The notes beneath the pieces were generated by a model, which was given only the letters and a program-made list of their open reading frames with translations, had not been told where the DNA came from and searched no databases. Shown piece by piece: positions 37,512 through 44,257 of a DNA stretch of 64,000 nt (position 1 is its first letter; the number at the start of each line of letters is the position of its first letter). Source of the DNA: Pseudomonadota bacterium (GTDB lineage Bacteria > Pseudomonadota > Gammaproteobacteria > Steroidobacterales > Steroidobacteraceae); assembly GCA_018241505.1 (NCBI GenBank), contig JAFEDS010000017.1, positions 434,001 through 498,000 on the forward strand, read 5' to 3'. The position numbers and the translations under genes are program-made.

Positions 37512-37525
37512 TTGTAACGTTACAA
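37512..37525. promoter_or_regulatory. LacI-type operator 3
   Basis: Perfect 14-bp palindrome TTGTAACGTTACAA between the divergent desaturase and second ceramidase-like gene. It contains the same 12-bp core as operator 1 and could control both directions. Confidence 0.88.
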
Positions 37526-37579
37526 GGTACTGTAGCGGTATTAGTACCACGAAGATCATCGCTGTCAAGGTGACTCTCC

Positions 37580-38989
37580 ATGAACGCGCAGCAACCGCCG
37601 GTTAGTGCTCCCGCGAGCTTGAGACAGAGTGAATTCAAGGGCCTGATCGGGGTTGCCCGTCAGGACATAACTCCACCCACCGGTATTTATGCCCGCCTGT
37701 GGGGCAGCGCCCGGCACAATGTTGCGGAAGGGGTACACAAGCCGCTTCTGGCCACGTGCCTGTATTTTGCGGCGGCGGACAACACGGCCCCCTTGGCGCT
37801 GCTCGCCCTGGACCTGAGCTGGTGGCGCTCCACTGCCGATGAGTTGGAAATCCGCCGTGCCATTCTCGAGCACTGCGGCCTGGACGAGAGCCAGGTCATG
37901 CTCCACGTATCGCACAGCCATGCCGCGCCGCCAACCGAGCGCGAGCTCGCGAGCCGCCCCGGCGGGCATCTGATCGAGGCCTTCCGCGAGCGTATCGCCG
38001 CGGCGTGCAAGTCGATTGTCGGCGCCGCGCTGCAAAGCGCGCGGCCCGCGACAATGAGTTGGGCGACCGGCTCCTGCCGCCTGGCATTCAACCGCGACCT
38101 CGTCTCGCCGGTCGACGGTAAAGTCATTGTAGGACTCAATCCCGCGCACCCCGCTGACCAAACTTTGCTCGCAGGCCGCGCCGCCACCGATTCCGGCGAG
38201 ATCATCGCGACCGTAGTCAACTATGCCTGCCATCCAACTTCGGTCGGTGGCGCAAATCGATTGATCTCCCCGGACTACGTGGGTGCGCTGCGTGAGACCG
38301 TGGAGAAGCACACGAGCGGTGCGCCGTGCCTGTTTTTGCACGGCGCCTCGGGTGACCTGACACCGCGCCACAGCTTCGCGGCCGGCGTCGCTGCCGCGGA
38401 TCGCAACGGCGCCGAGATCGGGCACGCGGCCCTCGCAACGCTTGCCTCAATGTATTCGCCGGGCACGGCGTTGGAATACGCGGGGATCCAGGAGTCGGGA
38501 GCCAAGCTGGCACTGTGGCGGGAAGGCTCGAGCCCGACATCGCCGGTTCTGCGTGCGCAACACACAACCGTCGGCCTCGAGTTCGTTAAAATGCCCACCC
38601 AACAGGAGTTGCGACGGGCGTTGGAGTCGGAGCCGGAGGACTACATGCGGGAGCGTCTGCGCCGCAAGATGGGTCTGCGCGCCGTGATGGATGACGCCGG
38701 TAAGCCGGACTTTCCGTATCTGATCTGGCGCGTGGGCGATGCATTCATTGTGGCGCTGCCGGGCGAAGCTCACAGTCCCTTTCAAATCGGCTTGCGCAAG
38801 CGCTTCCCGGATAACGCCATCGCCGTTCTCAACATTACAAACGGCTATCGCAGCTACCTGCCACCCCGCGAAGCCTACGACCTGAACACCTATCAGGCCC
38901 AGGTGGCCATTTACGCGCAGGGCGCGGCCGAAAAGCTCCTGGATTCGGTTACCCGAACCATTACAGAGCTGCTCAACACCGCAAACTGA
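37580..38989 (+). CDS. Ceramidase-like amidohydrolase 2
   Basis: Paralogue of the protein at 33691, 469 aa, with the same motif order: VARQDITPPTGIYARLWGSA, HVSHSHAAP, NYACHPTSVGG and FLHGASGDLTPR. It too has Thr where classic ceramidases carry the nucleophilic Ser (GDVSP). No signal peptide, so it probably acts in the cytoplasm on an imported amide. It starts the plus-strand operon with the SSS symporter and SDR, 55 bases after the LacI-type palindrome. Confidence 0.85.
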   Translation: MNAQQPPVSAPASLRQSEFKGLIGVARQDITPPTGIYARLWGSARHNVAEGVHKPLLATCLYFAAADNTAPLALLALDLSWWRSTADELEIRRAILEHCGLDESQVMLHVSHSHAAPPTERELASRPGGHLIEAFRERIAAACKSIVGAALQSARPATMSWATGSCRLAFNRDLVSPVDGKVIVGLNPAHPADQTLLAGRAATDSGEIIATVVNYACHPTSVGGANRLISPDYVGALRETVEKHTSGAPCLFLHGASGDLTPRHSFAAGVAAADRNGAEIGHAALATLASMYSPGTALEYAGIQESGAKLALWREGSSPTSPVLRAQHTTVGLEFVKMPTQQELRRALESEPEDYMRERLRRKMGLRAVMDDAGKPDFPYLIWRVGDAFIVALPGEAHSPFQIGLRKRFPDNAIAVLNITNGYRSYLPPREAYDLNTYQAQVAIYAQGAAEKLLDSVTRTITELLNTAN

Positions 38990-39011
38990 CACCGGCCCGA
39001 GGAGGCTCTCA

Positions 39012-40748
39012 TTGGAAGCGTTTGGCGCCCTGCCCCTGCAGGCGATTGACTACTGGGTCTTCGGCGGCTTTCTGTGCGCCCTGGCGGCAGTGGGCTACTT
39101 CTCCGGCCGCGGCGAACGCGACTCCGCCGAGGACTACTTCCTCGCAGGCAGAAATCTGCCCTGGTACGTGGTCGGCGGCAGCTACATTGCCGCGAACATC
39201 AGCACCGAGCACTTCATCGGGATGGTGGGCGCCAGTTACATCCTGGGCGTCTCCACCGCGCTGTGGGACTGGCTGAACGCGTTCACGTTCATTTTCATGA
39301 TCTTCGTGTTTATCCCGTTCCTGATGTCCTCCCGCGTGGTCACCATTCCGGAGTATCTGGAACGCCGCTACAGCCCGGGCGTACGCCGCAGCTTCGCGGT
39401 CATCACCATCATTGCCAACATCATCATCTTCATGGCGGCGGTGTTATATGCCGGGGGGCTGGCGCTGAGCGGCTTCCTGGGCTGGCCGCTCGTCACCTGC
39501 ATCGTGTTGACAGGCCTGTTTGCCGGTGGCTGGGCCATCTATGGAGGACTGGCTTCGGTTGCCTGGACCGGGGTGTTCACCGCCGTCATCAAGCTGGGTG
39601 GCGTTGCCACTCTGTCCGTGTTCGGACTGCTGGCGGTTGCCGGCGATGGCAACATTCTGCATGGCTTTCACGAAGTGCTGGCACGAAATCAGGCGGACAG
39701 CGGGCCGTGGCACGCCGCCCTGCTGGCGAGCGCCCCGCACCTGAGCGTGACCGGTCGCTACGATCGCATGAGTGTCATCCAGGGGCCTGACCACCCGATG
39801 ACACCCTGGACCAGCCTGGCGTTCATGATCCTGTCCGTCAGTATCTGGTACAACGTCCTCAATCAGTTCATTGTCCAGCGCCTGTTTGGCGCACGTAACA
39901 TCTGGCATGCCCGCATGGGAGTTGTTTTCGCGGGCTATCTGAAGCTGGTCCTGCCCATCGTCACTGTGCTTCCCGGGCTCATATTGTTCGCGCTGCATCC
40001 GGAGTACATGAGCGGCGACTGGGCCGACGCGCAACACGCCGCGGATGCCGGCTTCGTCACACTCGTGAAGGAGCTCCTGCCGGTCGGCTTTCGCGGGCTG
40101 ATGATTGCGGCTCTGTTCAGCGCGGTGCAATCGACGGTCACTTCAGTCGTCAACTCCACGGCGACCGTCGTCACTTTCGATCTGTGGCTGCCGTTGGTCC
40201 GCCCCGGCGCCTCCGACAAACAACAGGTGAGCATCGGTGTAGCGGCCTCCACAATCACCGTCGTCACCGGAATTCTGATGGCGATCTGGGTCAGCACGCT
40301 GAACGGTGGCATCTTCCAGTACGTGCAGACCCTGAACGCGTTCTTTGCGCCACCCTTCGCGGCCGTGTTCCTACTGGGGCTGTTGTGGCGAAGGGCCAAT
40401 CCGCGCGGCGCCATCACGGCGATTGTCGGCGGCTTCCTGGTTGCACTGGGTATCAAATTGGTGGCGTGGCAGTTCGCCATGCCCGCGTGGTTCTATCCGT
40501 TTGCCAACCAGGCCGCCATGGTGTGGGCTGGAGCGATGTTGCTGTGCATTCTTGGCACGTTGGCGGGACCTGCCACGTCCAAGATCCCGGGAGCCTCGAC
40601 CTCAGCACGCAATTCGCTCACCCTGTGGGATAACTCGCAGGTCCTGGGAGAAGGCCTGGGAGAGCGCTGGTATCAGAGCGTGTTTCTGTGGTCCGGCGGC
40701 TTTTTTGTGCTGGCCCTGTGGATCATGTGGACTTTTACGGATCATTGA
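39012..40748 (+). CDS. Sodium:solute symporter (SSS family)
   Basis: Inner-membrane Na+-coupled transporter of 578 aa with about 13-14 hydrophobic segments; YFLAGRNLPWYVVGGSYIAANIS near residue 40 is the usual SSS signature region. It is closest in appearance to the SGLT-type sugar carriers. The start is TTG at 39012, supported by a GGAGG site at 39001. It is read between the second ceramidase-like gene and the SDR. Confidence 0.92.
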   Translation: MEAFGALPLQAIDYWVFGGFLCALAAVGYFSGRGERDSAEDYFLAGRNLPWYVVGGSYIAANISTEHFIGMVGASYILGVSTALWDWLNAFTFIFMIFVFIPFLMSSRVVTIPEYLERRYSPGVRRSFAVITIIANIIIFMAAVLYAGGLALSGFLGWPLVTCIVLTGLFAGGWAIYGGLASVAWTGVFTAVIKLGGVATLSVFGLLAVAGDGNILHGFHEVLARNQADSGPWHAALLASAPHLSVTGRYDRMSVIQGPDHPMTPWTSLAFMILSVSIWYNVLNQFIVQRLFGARNIWHARMGVVFAGYLKLVLPIVTVLPGLILFALHPEYMSGDWADAQHAADAGFVTLVKELLPVGFRGLMIAALFSAVQSTVTSVVNSTATVVTFDLWLPLVRPGASDKQQVSIGVAASTITVVTGILMAIWVSTLNGGIFQYVQTLNAFFAPPFAAVFLLGLLWRRANPRGAITAIVGGFLVALGIKLVAWQFAMPAWFYPFANQAAMVWAGAMLLCILGTLAGPATSKIPGASTSARNSLTLWDNSQVLGEGLGERWYQSVFLWSGGFFVLALWIMWTFTDH

Positions 40749-40753
40749 ACCCT

Positions 40754-41530
40754 ATGACAACTCGCTTCGCTGGACGGGTGGTGGTCGTCACCGGCGCCGC
40801 CGATGGAATCGGATATGGAATCGCGGCAGGGTTCCTGCAGGCCGGTGCTCTCGTACATGCGCTCGACATCAACGCTGCCGGCCTGGAGTCAGCTCAGCGC
40901 AGAATCGGCGCTCCGAATGAGCGATTCAGGACGCAGGTCGTGGATGTGTCCCGGCCGGAGGAGGTGACTCGCGGCACGCAGCAGATACTGCGCGAGTCTC
41001 CTCAGGTGGATGTGTTGGTGAACAACGCCGGCATCAACATGTTCAAGCGGTTGAATGAGCTCGAGCCCGGTCACTGGGATCGGGTCATGGATACGAACCT
41101 GAAGAGCATCTACATGATGTGCAAGGCGTTCTGGCCCGGATTCATCCAGCAGCGCAGCGGCGTCATCATCAACATTTCGTCGATTATGGGTCAGGCCGGC
41201 GGGGTCGGCGCACCCGCCTACTGCAGCAGCAAGGCGGGTATCATCATGTTGTCGCGCTGCCTGGCCAAGGACGGGGCCGGCTACGGAATCCGGGTCAACA
41301 GTATCTGCCCCGGCTACATTGACACGCCGATCATGGAACGTCAGTACGCAGAGCAGCCCGACCCGGTGGCGGCGCGGAAACAGGTCCTGGACAAGCAACC
41401 ACTGGGGCGGATCGGCACCCCGCGGGACATCGCCAACGGCGCGTTGTTTCTAGCCTCCGATGAGGCCTCGTTCATCAGCGGCACTGAGTTGACGATCGAC
41501 GGCGCGGTCACGGCTACACAGATCGACTAG
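40754..41530 (+). CDS. Short-chain dehydrogenase/reductase
   Basis: Classical SDR of 258 aa. Cofactor motif TGAADGIGYG, NNAGI, and the catalytic Ser and YxxxK in ISSIMGQAGGVGAPAYCSSK are present, as is CPGYIDTPIM. Asp near the end of beta-2 (ALDINAAG) suggests NAD. It may be the sugar dehydrogenase producing the lactone for the SMP-30 enzyme. It begins five bases after the symporter gene. Confidence 0.92.
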   Translation: MTTRFAGRVVVVTGAADGIGYGIAAGFLQAGALVHALDINAAGLESAQRRIGAPNERFRTQVVDVSRPEEVTRGTQQILRESPQVDVLVNNAGINMFKRLNELEPGHWDRVMDTNLKSIYMMCKAFWPGFIQQRSGVIINISSIMGQAGGVGAPAYCSSKAGIIMLSRCLAKDGAGYGIRVNSICPGYIDTPIMERQYAEQPDPVAARKQVLDKQPLGRIGTPRDIANGALFLASDEASFISGTELTIDGAVTATQID

Positions 41531-41535
41531 CGAAA

Positions 41536-41565
41536 ACGGCCGAAGCGTTCGAGCGCTTCGGCCGT
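41536..41565. terminator. Hairpin terminator after SDR
   Basis: Perfect 12-bp inverted repeat ACGGCCGAAGCG/CGCTTCGGCCGT with a six-base loop, six bases after the SDR stop. There is no adjoining T-run on the plus strand. It separates this operon from the convergent small membrane protein gene. Confidence 0.75.
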
Positions 41566-41599
41566 AGTATCGACATCCAACATTTTTACACGCGTCCGG

Positions 41600-41755
41600 T
41601 TAGAGTCGGGGTTCCTGCTGTTCGCGGCCACGCAACTGCTTCATCTTCGCGACAATCATCCAGGCCAGGACGGCCACAATGACGGCGCTTCCAACGAGCA
41701 TTTCCATGTCCGAAACCGTGAATCCCCGGGACGCGGCGACAGTGACTGTCTCCAT
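41600..41755 (-). CDS. Small single-pass membrane protein (51 aa)
   Basis: A short gene with a strong ribosome-binding site (GGAGG, seven bases before the ATG). The protein has a 19-residue N-terminus, one hydrophobic helix MLVGSAVIVAVLAWMIVA, then a basic-to-acidic tail KMKQLRGREQQEPRL. No family is recognised. It probably sits in the inner membrane with the tail in the cytoplasm. Confidence 0.75.
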   Translation of the reverse strand: METVTVAASRGFTVSDMEMLVGSAVIVAVLAWMIVAKMKQLRGREQQEPRL

Positions 41756-41870
41756 GGCGTGCCTCCAATTGATGAACATGCATAGTTTTCCACGGAACGC
41801 GGCGGTGGCGCGCTACCGCGTAGTGGATCTGCGACATGTATCACCGGACAGGTGAATTATGTTCACCCGG

Positions 41871-42224
41871 CTAGGACGCCGAAGCCTCGAAAATAGCGTA
41901 AATCTTGCTGCAATCCTCCAGCACCTCCCAGGTACCGGAAAAGCCGGCGGGAACCACGAAAGCATCGCCGCTGGTGAATGTGCAGCGCTCGCCCGATGAG
42001 CTTTCAATGACCACGGTCCCTGCGGTCATGACGCACAACTCGTTCTCGGTATAACTGACTCGCCATTTGCCGCGCGTGGCCGACCAACGGCCGGCGTGGA
42101 ATTGTTGGGTTGAGTCGCTGAAATAGTTGGCCACGCGGGCGATCGGTTTGCCACTCAGCAGCCGCTCGGCTGCCACCTCGGAAGCCTCGGCCGCGACCGA
42201 ATCATTGATGATGACGAGTTTCAT
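41871..42224 (-). CDS. Cupin-domain protein
   Basis: Single-domain cupin of 117 aa, similar to the EutQ-like/DUF861 group. The barrel core reads ENELCVMTAGTVVIESSSGE and GDAFVVPAGFSGTWEVLE; the usual metal-binding His residues are largely missing, so binding rather than catalysis is possible. Function unknown. Confidence 0.82.
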   Translation of the reverse strand: MKLVIINDSVAAEASEVAAERLLSGKPIARVANYFSDSTQQFHAGRWSATRGKWRVSYTENELCVMTAGTVVIESSSGERCTFTSGDAFVVPAGFSGTWEVLEDCSKIYAIFEASAS

Positions 42225-42246
42225 GGCCCGATCCTACGCTGGTTTG

Positions 42247-42296
42247 ATTGGCGCGGCACTGTCCCTGCTACGGAAAGTGCCGCGCGGAGCCCGGGC
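42247..42296. repeat. Intergenic hairpin repeat, copy B
   Basis: A longer version of the element at 6316-6350. GCGCGGCACTGTCC pairs with GGAAAGTGCCGCGC over 14 positions with one mismatch, then comes the shared tail GGAGCCCGGGC. It lies upstream of the cupin gene and downstream of the OmpA-like gene. Confidence 0.65.
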
Positions 42297-42303
42297 TTCA
42301 TTT

Positions 42304-42335
42304 CAGCCGGCAAAAAGCGTCGTTTTTGCCGGCTG
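42304..42335. terminator. Bidirectional hairpin terminator
   Basis: Perfect 13-bp stem CAGCCGGCAAAAA/TTTTTGCCGGCTG with a six-base loop, just past the end of the minus-strand OmpA-like gene. The A/T half of the stem is typical of bidirectional intrinsic terminators. Confidence 0.75.
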
Positions 42336-42368
42336 TGTGTGTACAAGGCGCGTGGGGGCCGCGAAGCT

Positions 42369-43154
42369 TCAATTCTTGGCAACGGCTTCAGGGCTCGTAC
42401 GCTCGATCCGCACGGTCACCCGGCGGTCGAACGCATACCCATCCGTGTCGCCGTCCGTGCTGGTCGCTTCGCTCTTTCCATGAGCGGCCACAACGATGCG
42501 GTCGGGAGCAACACCCGCCGAGGCGAGCACCGCTGCGACAGCCTCTGCGCGCCGCTTCGACAGGACCTCGTTCACGGCCTCCGAGCCACGGGGGTCGGCA
42601 TAGCCGTCAACTCGAACCTTCGCATCCGGCAGCGCGGCAGCCAAGGCTCCCAACTTCATCAGCGGGGGCAGCGACTGCGTCTGGATTGCGTCGTCATTGG
42701 TCCTGAATCCCACATCCGTCTGCACCTCATCGGTGTGGCTCAGAGCGAGATCCAATTGTTCGCCGCGCTCCTGGCTATGCGCGAGCGTGCCGTTCAGCTC
42801 GCTCACGTTCTGCGCCAGTCGAGTGCGCTCACTTTCACTCAGGTCGAGCCCTTTTTCGGCGTCACGGCGCGCGACAATCTGCTTGTGGTAGTGATCGCCC
42901 ATCCAGGCCCCAGCGGCTGCGCCGATCATGGCCCCGATGGGGCCACCGGCAGCGGCGCCCACGGCCAGGCCGGTCACGATGCCGATGTTCTCCTGCTTGG
43001 AGGCGGATTTCGGCTGGGCGGCCGGCATCGGCGCCGGCTTCGAAGTGTCGGTCTGTACGGTGACTGTGCTGGTTTCCGCGTGCACAGGCAGCGCAGCCAC
43101 GCAAGCAACTGCAACGGCCAGGGCAACTGAGCGATAACGTGTCTGGGTCTTCAT
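42369..43154 (-). CDS. OmpA-family envelope protein with glycine zipper
   Basis: Exported protein of 261 aa. Signal peptide MKTQTRYRSVALAVAVACVA...PVHA, then a glycine-zipper segment GAAAGGPIGAMIGAAAG near residue 70, a helical linker, and a C-terminal OmpA peptidoglycan-binding domain with VDGYADPRGSEAVNEVLSKRR and AHGKSEATSTD. The ATG at 43154 is preceded by AGGAGAGG. It is divergent from the lipoprotein gene. Confidence 0.9.
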   Translation of the reverse strand: MKTQTRYRSVALAVAVACVAALPVHAETSTVTVQTDTSKPAPMPAAQPKSASKQENIGIVTGLAVGAAAGGPIGAMIGAAAGAWMGDHYHKQIVARRDAEKGLDLSESERTRLAQNVSELNGTLAHSQERGEQLDLALSHTDEVQTDVGFRTNDDAIQTQSLPPLMKLGALAAALPDAKVRVDGYADPRGSEAVNEVLSKRRAEAVAAVLASAGVAPDRIVVAAHGKSEATSTDGDTDGYAFDRRVTVRIERTSPEAVAKN

Positions 43155-43310
43155 GATCGGGTCCTCTCCTGCTTCGGCTGTCTGTTTCCGGTGGGACGAT
43201 CCGTCCCGACCTGTGAACAGTTCACTGCACAGAACAGTGGCCGCCATGGCGGAAATGCGGCAGGCTGACGATGAGTCATGGCGAAATGTGGCAAGCCAAA
43301 GGACCTTCGG

Positions 43311-43691
43311 ATGATGACCCGCACCCTGTGGACGTTCGGCTGGCTGCTACCGGTGCTGCTCGGGGCCTGTGCCACCGATCATTCCAAGGCGCCCGCCGCT
43401 GCCGGTAAAGTGACTCCCCAGATGCGCTCCGGCAGCAACGAGCTACGCACGTACCAGCTCCTGGAGTGGATTGCGCCGGATGATCACAACCTGATTGTGA
43501 ATGCCGTCGACCGTTCGCTGTACCGGGCCCGGTTCAAGCGGCAATGCACCGGTCTGCGCACGGTGGACACGCTTGCTTTCATTGTCGAAACCCCTCCGCT
43601 GCCGGAGAAGACCGAAGGGGTTGTACTTCCGAACGGAACACGCTGTGTCTTCACGTCGCTGACAAAGCTCGACACGGGACCCGATAAATGA
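43311..43691 (+). CDS. Small lipoprotein (DUF6491-like)
   Basis: Exported 126-aa protein with lipobox LLGAC after a hydrophobic signal (TLWTFGWLLPVLLGACAT). The mature part, LYRARFKRQCTGLRTVDT and LPNGTRCVF with paired Cys, resembles DUF6491 proteins; this assignment is tentative. Its stop overlaps the start of the sigma factor gene (ATGA), so the two are co-expressed. Confidence 0.78.
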   Translation: MMTRTLWTFGWLLPVLLGACATDHSKAPAAAGKVTPQMRSGSNELRTYQLLEWIAPDDHNLIVNAVDRSLYRARFKRQCTGLRTVDTLAFIVETPPLPEKTEGVVLPNGTRCVFTSLTKLDTGPDK

Positions 43692-44218
43692 CGGGAGTTG
43701 CACCCGAAGTCCGGCTGCTTGCGGCCGAGCTGCTGCCCGCCTTTTACGACCAACTCAAGAACATCGCCCAGCGCACGCGCTCACGTCTCGGCGGAAATCA
43801 AACATTGCAGACGACCGCATTGGTGCACGAGGCATTTCTACGCCTGCGGCAGTCGTCGGCCTTCACGGACGAGACTCACTTTCTACGTGCCGCGGCACTC
43901 GCGATGCGCCACGCACTCATCAACTACGCGGCAGCGCGTGTTACTGACAAACGCGGCGGTGGCCAGTTGCACCTCACCCTGTCGGATGCGGAAACCATCG
44001 GAGTGGACACCGATGAAGGCCTGCTGGCCCTGAATGAGGCGCTGGAGCGGCTTTCCACCCAGATACCGCGGCTGGCGGAAGTCATTGAATGCCGCTTTTT
44101 CGGCGGCTACAGCGAAGAAGATACAGCGCGGACGCTGGGCCTGTCCCTGCGCACGGTGCAACGCGATTGTTTGAAGGCGCGTGCCTGGCTGTACAGAGAG
44201 CTCGGCGGCACGCTCTAG
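43688..44218 (+). CDS. ECF-like sigma factor, Ser/Thr kinase-associated type
   Basis: RNA polymerase sigma factor of 176 aa in the group described as ECF-like and kinase-associated (TIGR02999/ECF39 style). Region 2 includes LVHEAFLRLRQSSAF and the region 4 helix-turn-helix is YSEEDTARTLGLSLRTVQRD. No anti-sigma gene adjoins it; a Ser/Thr kinase is encoded convergently 39 bases away, the expected partner. Confidence 0.9.
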   Translation: MTGVAPEVRLLAAELLPAFYDQLKNIAQRTRSRLGGNQTLQTTALVHEAFLRLRQSSAFTDETHFLRAAALAMRHALINYAAARVTDKRGGGQLHLTLSDAETIGVDTDEGLLALNEALERLSTQIPRLAEVIECRFFGGYSEEDTARTLGLSLRTVQRDCLKARAWLYRELGGTL

Positions 44219-44254
44219 CTGATGAGCGCGGCACTGGCCGCGCAGAGCCCGGCC
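44219..44254. repeat. Intergenic hairpin repeat, copy C
   Basis: GCGCGG-CACTGG-CCGCGC followed by AGAGCCCGGCC, one or two bases different from copy A. It fills the gap between the convergent sigma factor and kinase genes, consistent with a bidirectional terminator role. Confidence 0.65.
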
Positions 44255-44257
44255 GTC

